Below are positions 25,287 to 33,629 of a DNA stretch of 64,000 bases, piece by piece (positions within the stretch are counted from its first letter, which is position 1; each line of letters begins with the position of its first letter). The DNA comes from Rikenellaceae bacterium. GTDB taxonomy: Bacteria; Bacteroidota; Bacteroidia; Bacteroidales; Rikenellaceae. Location of the stretch: the NCBI GenBank assembly GCA_902363575.1, contig CABJAJ010000008.1:1-64000 (forward strand). Direction: 5' to 3'. The notes beneath the pieces are model-generated. The model made no database searches and was not told where the DNA came from. It was given only the letters and a program-made list of their open reading frames with translations. The position numbers were made by a program, and so were the translations under genes.

Positions 25287-25554
25287 ATGGAAACATCAAA
25301 CATTCAAACGGAAAAACCCCGCAAGCAAAGATCATCAAAGCTGTAAACGATATCGCGTGGATCATTAGCATGATTGGCCTAATCGCGGAGTCTTTCTCAT
25401 CATCATGGGATTTAAGGAAGGCACAGGAGGCTATGGTTATGAATCCCATTGGATATTGATTGGTTCTGGAATAGGTGTAGCACTTAACGCGGCTGTAATC
25501 TGGGCACTACTAAAAATGCTATTAGCCATATACTCCAAACTCGACATGGAATAG
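25287..25554 (+). pseudogene. frameshifted small membrane protein gene
   Basis: Starting METSNIQTEKPRKQ the frame soon stops, but in a shifted frame KIIKAVNDIAWIISMIGLI continues. After a second shift, GVFLIIMGFKEGTGGYGYES and IGVALNAAVIWALLKMLLAI run to the stop at 25552. Joined, they would form a protein of about 88 aa with two transmembrane helices and a glycine/tyrosine-rich loop. Two frameshifts make it a pseudogene. Confidence 0.7.
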
Positions 25555-25560
25555 TTTTAG

Positions 25561-25593
25561 ATCGCCACTTTTCGTGGCGATTTTTGTTTTTTT
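25561..25593 (+). terminator. rho-independent terminator
   Basis: ATCGCCAC, loop TTTTC, GTGGCGAT, then TTTTGTTTTTT. It directly follows the membrane pseudogene. Confidence 0.85.
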
Positions 25594-25704
25594 AAATCGT
25601 ATAATTATTAATTTGCGGAGAATCCCGTCATGTAGCTGCTTTGTGATCCAATTCCGGTAATGCGGGATTGACTGCGCTGCGCTTGTCTGAAAACTGCGCG
25701 ACTC

Positions 25705-25731
25705 GGCCATGCAAACTCGGTTTGCATGGCC
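25705..25731. repeat. perfect 12-bp hairpin in the prophage junction region
   Basis: GGCCATGCAAAC, loop TCG, then GTTTGCATGGCC. It lies between the relic and the prophage in a GC-rich stretch with no gene (25594-25795), which also holds ACCGGGG...CCCCCGGT. It could be an integrase or recombination-associated structure; no direct evidence. Confidence 0.5.
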
Positions 25732-25795
25732 CTCGCTGCTCCATTTGTCCGAACCGGGGTTCTCATCCCCCGGTCACCAATGGCCACACCTCAAC

Positions 25796-25822
25796 AAAAA
25801 AAGCGACCGTCACCGATCGCTT
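25796..25822 (-). terminator. terminator of the leftward lysogeny operon
   Basis: Read leftward, AAGCGATCGG...CGGTCGCTT forms a hairpin followed by seven T residues (plus-strand A-run 25796-25802). It lies about 125 bp beyond the stop codon at 25948. Confidence 0.65.
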
Positions 25823-25827
25823 CGTGT

Positions 25828-25851
25828 AGTGGATAGGGGAATCAAACGCCC
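25828..25851. other. candidate left attachment site, tRNA-3'-end-like
   Basis: The reverse complement reads GGGCGTTTGATTCCCCTATC and then CACT, resembling a tRNA T-loop and 3' acceptor strand. It lies between the relic/host side and the first phage gene. Many prophages integrate at tRNA 3' ends, but there is no complete tRNA here and the other att site would lie outside the window. Confidence 0.35.
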
Positions 25852-25947
25852 GAAAACCGTCGAAATTCGTTACTGATTTTCAATAATATACGAATCTACA
25901 AAGTAGTTAAAAACCTTATTTTTGTCCCGTTTCTGTCCCGGGGCAAG

Positions 25948-26451
25948 TCAAGATTCTGGTAAATTCAGAACCTCTTTTTTTATATATACACGACCAACCC
26001 AAGACATATAACCACAATCATAGTTTTTTTCTATACTGCCGATCACATCAACTTCATCAACGCCGGCTTCTTGCATTGCCTCGTATATTTCCTCATTCTC
26101 AGGTACAGGAATATATCCAACACACCGCCCATTCTCATTAAACACACCAATTGCCAAGTCGTCGTGCTTATTTTTCTTATCATGTTTCAGCGTGCCACAA
26201 TAAAAACTTTCAAGTTCTTGGTGAGATAATTTACGGTACTTCATACCAACAATCGGATATTCCCAATATAATTGCGATGAAGACGCCGCCGCTTCTACGT
26301 GAGAATGGGCATTAAACGAGTCCCACGCACGATCATACCGCTCTTTCGCTTGGGGATCAACTTTCCCCGACGTTTTAGCCTTTGTTGAATTAATGGATAT
26401 AAAAAACCCCACAATTCCAATAACGGCAACAATACAGAAAATAACTCCCAT
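25948..26451 (-). CDS. membrane-anchored HIRAN-like protein
   Basis: A 167-aa protein with one N-terminal transmembrane helix (VIFCIVAVIGIVGFFI), a linker, and a C-terminal domain of about 90 aa. There YCGTLKHDKKNKHDDLAIGV, then FNENGRCVGYIPVPENEEIY, fits the pattern of HIRAN domains (small DNA- or nucleotide-end-binding fold). The ATG at 26451 is chosen over the TTG one codon upstream. It lies downstream of the repressor on the same strand, as lysogenic-conversion genes often do. The HIRAN assignment is tentative. Confidence 0.6.
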   Translation of the reverse strand: MGVIFCIVAVIGIVGFFISINSTKAKTSGKVDPQAKERYDRAWDSFNAHSHVEAAASSSQLYWEYPIVGMKYRKLSHQELESFYCGTLKHDKKNKHDDLAIGVFNENGRCVGYIPVPENEEIYEAMQEAGVDEVDVIGSIEKNYDCGYMSWVGRVYIKKEVLNLPES

Positions 26452-26491
26452 CAATATTTAGGTATAACTTTTTCCACTAACCCGAAGCAGA

Positions 26492-26893
26492 TTATCCGAC
26501 ATCGGCACATCCGGCATCTTCGGCCGGCCGGACACCGACAGACTCCACCGGAAAGGTTAGGCGATCAATCGTCCGGTGCTGCTCGGTTATTAATTTCTGC
26601 TGATCGGCTATCGTCCCCTGCTGGGAACAAACCGTGTCGATAAGCTGCGACATTTTATCGAAAACCTCGCGGGACATACTAACATCACCATTTGTTAAAG
26701 TGGTTTCTTGGTCTTTTTTTTCCTCTGGAATTCTATACTTCCCATCCGCTTTTATTTTACTTATAAAATCTTCTGGGACTTTACTCAATCCTCGTTCAAT
26801 CTGCGAAATAAAGGCTTGCGCACATCCTAAATAGGCCGCTGCGTCACTTTGTTTCAAATTATTTATTTTCCTAAACTCCTTAAAATCAAACAT
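26492..26893 (-). CDS. XRE-family phage repressor
   Basis: A 133-aa protein with an N-terminal Cro/CI-type HTH (FRKINNLKQSDAAAYLGCAQ, then AFISQIERGLSKVPEDF), an acidic linker, and a C-terminal coiled-coil-like segment (MSQLIDTVCSQQGTIADQQK) that may mediate dimerisation. No peptidase (LexA-like) domain is seen, so RecA-triggered self-cleavage is not expected. It is divergent from the early genes with palindromic sites between them. It is likely the maintenance repressor. Confidence 0.8.
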   Translation of the reverse strand: MFDFKEFRKINNLKQSDAAAYLGCAQAFISQIERGLSKVPEDFISKIKADGKYRIPEEKKDQETTLTNGDVSMSREVFDKMSQLIDTVCSQQGTIADQQKLITEQHRTIDRLTFPVESVGVRPAEDAGCADVG

Positions 26894-26895
26894 AT

Positions 26896-26926
26896 CAAAT
26901 TTATTTTAAATCTTTTTGGAATAAAA
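26896..26926 (-). promoter_or_regulatory. leftward repressor promoter
   Basis: On the minus strand TAAATTTG (26903-26896) matches the -7 consensus, with TTTT at the -33 position (26926-26923). The repressor ATG begins two bases after the -7 element, which predicts a leaderless or nearly leaderless mRNA. Confidence 0.55.
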
Positions 26927-26927
26927 C

Positions 26928-26958
26928 TTGTATATAAGTTTTATATAACTTATATTTG
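26928..26958 (+). promoter_or_regulatory. rightward early promoter
   Basis: TTG at 26928-26930, 20 bp, TATATTTG (26951-26958). The transcription start would fall near 26965, inside the first palindromic operator. A palindrome AAAACTT-gtatat-AAGTTTT overlaps the -33 region (26924-26943). Confidence 0.65.
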
Positions 26959-26960
26959 CA

Positions 26961-26998
26961 TTTGTAATCACAAACGTAACGCACTTGTAATTACAAAT
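26961..26998. promoter_or_regulatory. paired palindromic operators of the lysogeny switch
   Basis: TTTGTAATCACAAA (26961-26974) and CTTGTAATTACAAAT (26984-26998) are two copies of a TTTGTAAT/ATTACAAA palindrome with centres about 23 bp apart, two turns of DNA. They overlap the predicted start point of the rightward transcript and are the likely repressor sites. Confidence 0.7.
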
Positions 26999-27030
26999 GT
27001 ACTAAAAATTTAACCAAAAAACTCAACTCT

Positions 27031-27327
27031 ATGTACACAAGTATTGAGAAGGCCCAAACCTATACGCCGGTGTTCCCGGACGTTACGAAGGCCAAAAAGA
27101 ACATCGCCGGCAAGGCCCGCCGGATTATGACCGTCGCCCTGGGGCGCGAATTTATGGCGCTGACAGCCCGCCACAAGATTTACGTGCTCTACTTCTGCCT
27201 CTCCTTCATGTCAATTTTTGCATGGGACGAGGCGCACATCTGGCCGAACGTACTCAACGTGCTGAACTTCGCCAACGCCGTCCGGCTGGCGAACAAAACG
27301 GTCAAAGAAACGAGTGCCCGAGATTAG
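27031..27327 (+). CDS. first early phage protein, unknown function
   Basis: A 98-aa protein, the first gene of the rightward operon. A basic, polar N-terminal half (TKAKKNIAGKARRIM) is followed by a hydrophobic stretch (IYVLYFCLSFMSIFAW) that could be a membrane helix, then an amphipathic C-terminus. No family is recognised. Confidence 0.6.
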   Translation: MYTSIEKAQTYTPVFPDVTKAKKNIAGKARRIMTVALGREFMALTARHKIYVLYFCLSFMSIFAWDEAHIWPNVLNVLNFANAVRLANKTVKETSARD

Positions 27328-27367
27328 GATGCAGCCATAACCACGCACTCACAGCCAACGCCACCCG

Positions 27368-27439
27368 GGAGGGCCGCCGAGGCAACAAGGAGGGGCCTGT
27401 CCCCTTGACTGGCCGAGCCGGGCGCCCTCCTTGATTTTT
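27368..27439 (+). terminator. possible terminator/attenuator after the first early gene
   Basis: GGAGGGC (27368-27374) pairs with GCCCTCC (27424-27430), followed by TTGATTTTT. The interior is GC-rich and can form a further hairpin. The gap 27328-27462 holds no gene. Confidence 0.5.
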
Positions 27440-27462
27440 ACGAATACTTAAAAAAACAAGAC

Positions 27463-27657
27463 ATGAAAACGACACCGACACCCACACCGGAAGAAATAAT
27501 CCACATTATGAAAACAGCCTGCGAGGCCCTGGAACAATTCAACGAAAAATATCGCAAGATTGACTTTTACGGCGAAACAGAGTACGATCTGGAACTTTGG
27601 AGTAGCAACCTCCGCTTCCACGCCAGCAGTCTCAACAACCGGATAATCAATAAATAA
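27463..27657 (+). CDS. small phage protein, unknown function
   Basis: A 64-aa acidic protein starting MKTTPTPTPEEIIHIM; helical with no recognised motif. It lies in the early operon 10 bp before the next gene. Confidence 0.5.
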   Translation: MKTTPTPTPEEIIHIMKTACEALEQFNEKYRKIDFYGETEYDLELWSSNLRFHASSLNNRIINK

Positions 27658-27667
27658 TTATACCACA

Positions 27668-27877
27668 ATGGAAGAAAAAACTTTGAAGGAGTTGTGGACC
27701 GAACTCGACCCGGAGGCACAAGCCCGGCTGCTCGGCCTTATCAGCAAGAACCTTTTCACGACGACCACGACAGCAATGGCATACGTCCGCGGCTATCGGG
27801 CCGTCCCGGCAAGGAAGCGCCCGAAACTGGCCGAAATCATCACGAAGAACCACGCGGTAAAACTCAAATTCGCGTAG
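27668..27877 (+). CDS. small phage protein, unknown function
   Basis: A 69-aa protein with an acidic N-terminal half (LKELWTELDPEAQARLLGLI) and a basic C-terminal half ending AVKLKFA. No family recognised. It is followed 2 bp later by another short gene, as in a packed early operon. Confidence 0.5.
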   Translation: MEEKTLKELWTELDPEAQARLLGLISKNLFTTTTTAMAYVRGYRAVPARKRPKLAEIITKNHAVKLKFA

Positions 27878-27879
27878 CC

Positions 27880-28089
27880 ATGTATTGCGACAAAGACAAC
27901 CAGAACCGCTACGCCATAATGGACCTCGACAAAGAGCAGTTCGAAACGATCCGCCGGGCGCTGACAGCCTACCGCGTCGGAATGGTTCAGAAAGGGATGC
28001 CCGCAGGATATGCAGCACGGCACTCTGAAACCCACGAACAATACAAACGAGCAGGCGAGATCGTGCGGCATATCGAAAAAACCCTATAA
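27880..28089 (+). CDS. small phage protein, unknown function
   Basis: A 69-aa protein starting MYCDKDNQNRYAIMDLDKEQ; helical with no known motif. The ATG at 27880 follows the previous stop codon by two bases and is preferred over an upstream frame opening. A run of nine G residues (28098-28106) lies between this gene and the primase gene. Confidence 0.5.
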   Translation: MYCDKDNQNRYAIMDLDKEQFETIRRALTAYRVGMVQKGMPAGYAARHSETHEQYKRAGEIVRHIEKTL

Positions 28090-28140
28090 ACACAATCGGG
28101 GGGGGGAGTCCGAGGGGGACCACTCCACAACACGGAAATA

Positions 28141-31100
28141 ATGATACCACAAGAAGCAATAGACCAATTAAATGACCTCGACATCGTTCGCGTGCTCCAA
28201 GACGACGGCCTCGAACTGAAACGGGCCGGTTCCGTATATGAATGTTGTTGCCCGTTTCACGGAGAAAAAACGCCCTCCTTCAAAGTATCGAGTGCCAAGG
28301 GCATCGCACATTGTTTCGGGTGCGGCAAAACCTGGGGACCGATCAACTTCATAATGGAGCGGCGGACGCTGACCTTCGTGGAAGCCTGCCAGCATTTAGG
28401 CAATATGTACGGCATCAAATGGGACGAGAAGGAACCCACCCCCGAGGAACTGGCTGCACGCTTCGAACGCGAACAATTATTCCGGGCCAATGATTTCGCG
28501 GCCGAATTTTTCCGGGACCAATACAAACTATCCGAGGCCGCCCAGAAATACGCGCAGGAGCGCTGGAGCGACGCGATCATCGAAGAATGGGGGATCGGCT
28601 ACGCCCCGCACAAAAACGCCCTCCTCCGTCATGCAAAGGATAAAAAGGCGAATATCGACGACCTTATCAAAGCCGGACTTATCAAAGTGAGCGGCGAGGA
28701 CGGACATTACTACGACGCCTTCATCGGCCGCCTTATGTTCCCGATCCGGAACCGGACCGGGAACCTCGTCGGCTTTTCCGGCCGCATCATCAACCCGAAG
28801 AAAAACGCCGAAGGGAGGGAGCCGGCCAAATACATAAACACCTCGGAAACCCCGATTTTCAAAAAAGGCGAAACCTTATTCGGCTATTTCGAGGCCCAGC
28901 GCATCGCGGCCCGCCGCGACCTGCTTAACATCGTCGAAGGCCAGCCCGACGTAATCCGGCTGGCGAGCATCGACCAGCAGAACACCGTAGCCCCAATGGG
29001 TACGGCGCTGACATCGAAACAAATCGACCTCGTGAAAAAGATTGTTTCGAAAGTCGTGCTGATCGGCGACAACGATCCGGCCGGGCAAACGGCCATAGTA
29101 GACCACGGAGAGCGGCTGGTGGCGGCCGGACTGAATGTCCGCGTCATGACATTATCCGACGGTAAATCCAAAGACGCCGACGAATATTTCAAATACAAAG
29201 GGAACACCTATGACGAAGCCCTGGCCCAGAACACGGCCGACTTCGTGGATTTCATGTACCAAAGCAAAATGCCGGGCGTCATATCCCAGAACGACCGGCT
29301 CGACGTGATAAACTACATCTGCGGGCTGCTCATATCCTACGATGAAACGCTGGCCCGCATGTACCTCGACAAATTCGGGAAGGAGGACAAACAGGGTAAA
29401 ATCTGGAACGAAACCTACTACAAACTGAAAAACAAACGCCAACTCGACAGCATCCGCGAAAAGAAACAGGAGCAAGCCGACCTGGTGGAGAAATACGGGT
29501 TCTACGTGCAAAATAATTGCTACTACGGAACGGTCGCAAAGGTCGGGAGCGCGTTGCAATGGACAAATTTCGTAATCCGGCCTATTGTGCTGATATGGGA
29601 CGGCCCGGCCTCCTACCGCATGTTCGAGATCGAGAACGCCAACCATGAAAAGTGCCTTATCACGTTGCCCCAAGATCAAGTAACGACACTCGACAATTTC
29701 CAGAAGAACATAGAAGGCAAGGGCAACTACATCATCGAGGCGGTCGTTGCGAAACAGCAGTACACTCAACTGAAAAAGTACATCTACGAGCAGACGCCAA
29801 CGGCCCGGGAAATCCAACAGCTCGGCTGGCAGAAGCAGGGCGAATTTTTCGCGTGGGGCAACGGCGCCTTCGACGGCGAAACCTTCATCCCGGCCAATGA
29901 CTACGGGTTGATCCAGGTCGGCGACAAACTCTACTACCTCCCGGCCGCATCCAAGGAGAACCGCGAGGACACGACCACCTACAACCTGCACCGGAAATTC
30001 GTCTACGTGCAGCAGAACACCGTAACGCTCGAAGAATATGCCCGGCAATGTATCGACGTGTTCGGCGACAACGCCAAGGTCGCGCTCTGCTTCTACTTCA
30101 CCACCCTATTCTCGGACATCGTGCGCAGCACTATCGAGAACATGCCAATTCTCGACATGTTCGGCCCTCCGTCCACCGGCAAGACCCAAATGGCCCGCGC
30201 AATCGTGGCCCCGTTCCAGATCAACGCCGAGTCGATCAACCTACGAAACGCGACACAGGCATCGCTGGGCGAGGCAATCGCCGAGGTTTCGAACGCCGTG
30301 GTGCATATCGACGAGTTCAAGGAGGACATCGACCCGAAAAAAATCGAGTTCTTGAAGGGTATCTGGGACAATAGCGGCCGTAGCAAAATGAGCATGGACG
30401 GCAAGAAGAAGCGCACCATGACGGCGATAAGTTGCGGCTTGGTGCTGACGGGCCAGGAAATGACGACATCCGACAACGCCCTCATGTCCCGAATCGTCAT
30501 GCTGACCTTCTACCAGTCCAAGCACACCGAAGAGGAGGAACAACGCTACAAGCAATTCAAAATCATGTGCAACCGCGGCCTTTCGCACCTAACGCACGAA
30601 ATCCTCCGCGAACGCCGCAAAGTCAAAATCGGGTATCGGGATGCTTACGACCTCACAAATGCCGAACTCCGCGCACGGACGCACGGCGTGATCGACCGAA
30701 TACTCCAGAACTGGAGCAGCCTGCTCGCCACGCTTCGAATCCTCGAAACGTCCCTGCCGCTTCCGTTCACGTATGCCGAAACCCTCGAAATCGCCGCGCG
30801 GCTCTGCCAGATACAGAACGAGAAGGCCGAACAAACGAACGAACTCGCGGGATTTTGGGCGGCCATAGACTCGCTCGCAAGCCTCGGAAAAATCCAGATG
30901 AAGGCCGAGTACAAGATCGTACCAGGACCGGAGTGGTGTTTTGCCAAGAAAAATGAACGGAAGGAACTGCCGGACGGCCGCGAATATCTGCTCCTCTATT
31001 TCGGCCCCGCCGCGGACCTCTATACAATGCACAGCAAAACCCTCGGTGTGCGCTACCTGCCAAAATCATCCCTACAAGAGTATTTGAAAAAATCCGACGA

Positions 31101-31323
31101 GTTCATGGGTACGAAATCCGGCGTCCGGTTCCTCCCGCACCTGGGGGTCGGCGGAGGCATTAACGAGAACGAGGGAGCGCAAAGCAAGGTTACGTCGGCC
31201 ATGGTGTTCGACTACACCCTGCTGAAGGAGAAATACGAAATAAGCCTATCCATGTCTGCTTATGGAACCGGGGACGACTCGGAACCGGCGCCGGAATCGG
31301 ACGCGGAGGACAAACCTTTTTAA
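28141..31323 (+). CDS. phage primase-helicase fusion
   Basis: A 1060-aa replication protein. Residues about 1-90 are a DnaG-like CHC2 zinc finger (C37, H40, C58, C61; CPFHGEKTPSF and AHCFGCG). A primase core follows, then a TOPRIM domain near 258-345 (IVEGQPDVI with Glu266; IGDNDPAG with Asp310/312). The C-terminal half (about 600-900) holds a P-loop ATPase: Walker A GPPSTGKT at 675-682 and Walker B-like AVVHIDEFKED, resembling DUF927-type helicases. It primes and unwinds phage DNA. The acidic tail SEPAPESDAEDKPF may bind a partner. Confidence 0.9.
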   Translation: MIPQEAIDQLNDLDIVRVLQDDGLELKRAGSVYECCCPFHGEKTPSFKVSSAKGIAHCFGCGKTWGPINFIMERRTLTFVEACQHLGNMYGIKWDEKEPTPEELAARFEREQLFRANDFAAEFFRDQYKLSEAAQKYAQERWSDAIIEEWGIGYAPHKNALLRHAKDKKANIDDLIKAGLIKVSGEDGHYYDAFIGRLMFPIRNRTGNLVGFSGRIINPKKNAEGREPAKYINTSETPIFKKGETLFGYFEAQRIAARRDLLNIVEGQPDVIRLASIDQQNTVAPMGTALTSKQIDLVKKIVSKVVLIGDNDPAGQTAIVDHGERLVAAGLNVRVMTLSDGKSKDADEYFKYKGNTYDEALAQNTADFVDFMYQSKMPGVISQNDRLDVINYICGLLISYDETLARMYLDKFGKEDKQGKIWNETYYKLKNKRQLDSIREKKQEQADLVEKYGFYVQNNCYYGTVAKVGSALQWTNFVIRPIVLIWDGPASYRMFEIENANHEKCLITLPQDQVTTLDNFQKNIEGKGNYIIEAVVAKQQYTQLKKYIYEQTPTAREIQQLGWQKQGEFFAWGNGAFDGETFIPANDYGLIQVGDKLYYLPAASKENREDTTTYNLHRKFVYVQQNTVTLEEYARQCIDVFGDNAKVALCFYFTTLFSDIVRSTIENMPILDMFGPPSTGKTQMARAIVAPFQINAESINLRNATQASLGEAIAEVSNAVVHIDEFKEDIDPKKIEFLKGIWDNSGRSKMSMDGKKKRTMTAISCGLVLTGQEMTTSDNALMSRIVMLTFYQSKHTEEEEQRYKQFKIMCNRGLSHLTHEILRERRKVKIGYRDAYDLTNAELRARTHGVIDRILQNWSSLLATLRILETSLPLPFTYAETLEIAARLCQIQNEKAEQTNELAGFWAAIDSLASLGKIQMKAEYKIVPGPEWCFAKKNERKELPDGREYLLLYFGPAADLYTMHSKTLGVRYLPKSSLQEYLKKSDEFMGTKSGVRFLPHLGVGGGINENEGAQSKVTSAMVFDYTLLKEKYEISLSMSAYGTGDDSEPAPESDAEDKPF

Positions 31324-31342
31324 TCACAAATATATCAATCCT

Positions 31343-31783
31343 ATGTACAAGGAAAACGTAAAAAGCAAAAACCAGAAACGGGAGTGCTGGGAAAGAATCG
31401 AGGCCGTAATCAAAATGGCCCAAATGACAACGAACGGCTTCGCCCGTCATATCGGGTTGGCCCGGGGCGAAAACCTCTACCAGATCAAGCGCGGGAACAA
31501 CGGCGTCTCGTTCGACGTGGCGGACCGGATCGTTGCCAAGTTCCCCGAGGTAAGCAAACTTTGGCTGCTGACCGGCGACGGCCAAATGATTAACGGGGAT
31601 GCACCGGCTGGACCGTGGTCGAACATCGAGACACCAAACAGCAAAGCGTTTTTAGAGTTTGCGGCGGCGCTGTTGCTCCCGGAATTGGTCAATAAATCCG
31701 AATGCCGCGACCCCTACACTTTGGCCGTGGATCATGCCGAGAAACTCATGGCGGCGCTTGCAAAGAAAGGAGGGCAACAATGA
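31343..31783 (+). CDS. phage HTH DNA-binding protein
   Basis: A 146-aa protein. An XRE-like HTH is visible (MTTNGFARHIGLARGENLYQ, then IKRGNNGVSFDVADRIVAKF), followed by the WLLTGDGQM end typical of phage XRE regulators and a helical C-terminus. The ATG at 31343 is 19 bp after the primase stop. It is probably a secondary regulator for the genes that follow. Confidence 0.7.
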   Translation: MYKENVKSKNQKRECWERIEAVIKMAQMTTNGFARHIGLARGENLYQIKRGNNGVSFDVADRIVAKFPEVSKLWLLTGDGQMINGDAPAGPWSNIETPNSKAFLEFAAALLLPELVNKSECRDPYTLAVDHAEKLMAALAKKGGQQ

Positions 31784-32079
31784 AATTCAAACTCGTTGCA
31801 CCTCGAACACCTCGGGACACAGATAAACTCAAAAAATGCACCACAGAACTCGAACGTCTGAAGATCATATTCACCAGCGGAAAACCCCGCGCCAATCATT
31901 GCATAGACATTCAAACGATGAAGGATTTTTATGCTCCAGAGATCGGGCGTTATCGAATATATCCGGAGGGCCGAAAAGGAGGTTACCGGTTCAAAACGGC
32001 AAAAGAGGCATTCGACGCCGCCTGCGAAATGTATAAATACCTCATTCAGAAAATCAAAGAATTGGAGGAACAACAATGA
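31780..32079 (+). CDS. small phage protein, unknown function
   Basis: A 99-aa basic protein starting MKFKLVAPRTPRDTDKLKKC. The central part (YRIYPEGRKGGYRFKTAKEA) and a helical end (YKYLIQKIKELEEQQ) are visible. It overlaps the stop of the previous gene (ATGA) and the start of the next one, so it is cotranslated in the modification cassette. Unrecognised. Confidence 0.6.
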   Translation: MKFKLVAPRTPRDTDKLKKCTTELERLKIIFTSGKPRANHCIDIQTMKDFYAPEIGRYRIYPEGRKGGYRFKTAKEAFDAACEMYKYLIQKIKELEEQQ

Positions 32080-32768
32080 AAAGCATAAGTTTTATCGAAG
32101 AATTGCAGCGCGAGGTCGTCGCTCGGCAAAAGACGGAAACGCGCCGATTGACGGACCCACAGCCGGATGATTATTTGCGGAACGCTCGGGGCGATTTCGT
32201 ACTACCAGACGGAAGCCGCGTAGACCTTCTGGCACGCCGTCGCATCGTGCGACCAAGGTACGAGGTCGGCGAAATTATCTACATCAAGGAGCCGTACATT
32301 CTGCACCCTCTGGGGCACGACAGAGTATTCTATAAATACGACCAGAAGGACATCCAAGAACTGCAAGAACTCGAATATGGGGACTACCTCGACAAACCCG
32401 GGTTTTGGCGGAATAAACAGTCCATGCCGGCACGGCTGGCCCGTTACTTCCTCCGGATAACGGCCAAGCACGGCGAACGGCTCCAAGACATCACCGAAGA
32501 AGCTGCAAAGCGAGAAGGTGTACGACCTTTTACCTCCATTGAAGGGCATTACGTCCACTATTGCCCGGAACTACATTTCACCAAAGAAGAACTCGTAGAC
32601 GGCTATCCACATTGCAGCGATGCCCGCACAAGTTTTCGAACTCTTATGGAAATGCTCGAAGGTCCCGGAATTTGGGAAAAGAACCCCTTTGTGTGGGTGT
32701 ATTGCTTCGAGTTTTTACCCGAACTGACAACATCCGAACGTCGGTTCTATAATTTGACAAAACGATGA
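32076..32768 (+). CDS. ASCH/PUA-like phage protein
   Basis: A 230-aa protein with the layout of phage ASCH-like proteins: KTETRRLT at the start, YEVGEIIYIKEP in the first half, MPARLARYFLRITAKHGERL followed by QDITEEAAKREGV in the middle, and FRTLMEMLEGPGIWEKNPFV then WVYCFE at the end. This family has a PUA-like fold that binds RNA or modified bases and is common in phages beside methyltransferase genes. Both ends overlap neighbouring genes by 4 bp. The biochemical role is unknown. Confidence 0.7.
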   Translation: MKSISFIEELQREVVARQKTETRRLTDPQPDDYLRNARGDFVLPDGSRVDLLARRRIVRPRYEVGEIIYIKEPYILHPLGHDRVFYKYDQKDIQELQELEYGDYLDKPGFWRNKQSMPARLARYFLRITAKHGERLQDITEEAAKREGVRPFTSIEGHYVHYCPELHFTKEELVDGYPHCSDARTSFRTLMEMLEGPGIWEKNPFVWVYCFEFLPELTTSERRFYNLTKR

Positions 32769-33628
32769 GCGGCAACAAAAGCAAAAAGATTGCCTTCAAT
32801 TATTTCGGCGGCAAGTTCACCTGGCTCGAACACCTCTACGAAAATTTTCCAGAGGGGTTCACGCACCTGGTGGACCTGTTCGCCGGATCAATGTCCGTAG
32901 CGATCAACTACCCCGGCAACGTGATCCGAACCGCGAACGAAATAAACGGAGAAATTACCAACTTTTTCGAGGTACTACGCGATCACGAAGAAGAACTCGT
33001 CCGGGCGCTACGGCTCACACCCCACGCGGAAGAAGAATTTGATCGTTGTCTGGGGAAAAAGCCCGACATAGCACCGGTAGAACGTGCCCGCCGATTTTAT
33101 GTCCGCGCCCGGCAGTCATTTTTCGGAATGGGTATTCAGCAGCAGAAAAGAGGCTGGCATCTATCGAAGTCGGTCATGAATGCCCGCGGTGGGGCGCATC
33201 TATCGACATGGATCAATGGTGTGGAAAAGCTATACATCGTCGCCGCAGAAATTCGTAAAAATTTTCAGATTACGAACCGAGATTTTTTAGACTGCATCGA
33301 CTCACTCGATTTCCCCGGTGCTTTTTTTTACTGCGATCCCCCATACCCGCAAGAGTGCCGCAACTCGGAGAACGATTACTGCTTTGAATTCACCGACGAC
33401 CAGCATCGGCAACTTGCCGACCGGCTCCACCGGATCGAAGGGAAAGCAATGGTCAGCGGCTACGATTGTCCGCTTCTGAATGAATTATACGGCGACTGGC
33501 GCATCGTGCGATTTCCGTTAAAGCGTAACAACATCCGCTCGGGAATCAAGAACGGCTCCGGAACTATCATGCAGGAGTGCATCTGGTGCAACTACGAACC
33601 GCCGGTCAGAACTCAAAAATTATTTTAA
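32765..33628 (+). CDS. D12-class N6-adenine DNA methyltransferase
   Basis: A 287-aa Dam-like enzyme. FNYFGGKFTWLEHLYENFP and LVDLFAGSMSVAINYP form the SAM-binding motifs X/I, and FFYCDPPYPQ is catalytic motif IV (DPPY). Between them lies the helical target-recognition part. It should methylate adenine N6 in a short site, possibly to protect phage DNA. It lies 1 bp before the radical SAM gene and overlaps the ASCH gene. It is not the same subtype as the second MTase at 52132. Confidence 0.88.
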   Translation: MSGNKSKKIAFNYFGGKFTWLEHLYENFPEGFTHLVDLFAGSMSVAINYPGNVIRTANEINGEITNFFEVLRDHEEELVRALRLTPHAEEEFDRCLGKKPDIAPVERARRFYVRARQSFFGMGIQQQKRGWHLSKSVMNARGGAHLSTWINGVEKLYIVAAEIRKNFQITNRDFLDCIDSLDFPGAFFYCDPPYPQECRNSENDYCFEFTDDQHRQLADRLHRIEGKAMVSGYDCPLLNELYGDWRIVRFPLKRNNIRSGIKNGSGTIMQECIWCNYEPPVRTQKLF

Positions 33629-33629
33629 C

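Noticed and set aside
25522..25710. Minus-strand frame (MAESRSFQTSAAQSIPHYRN...) at the prophage edge
   Set aside because: It overlaps two hairpins and a terminator, so a noncoding repeat is a better explanation. Kept only as part of the junction region.
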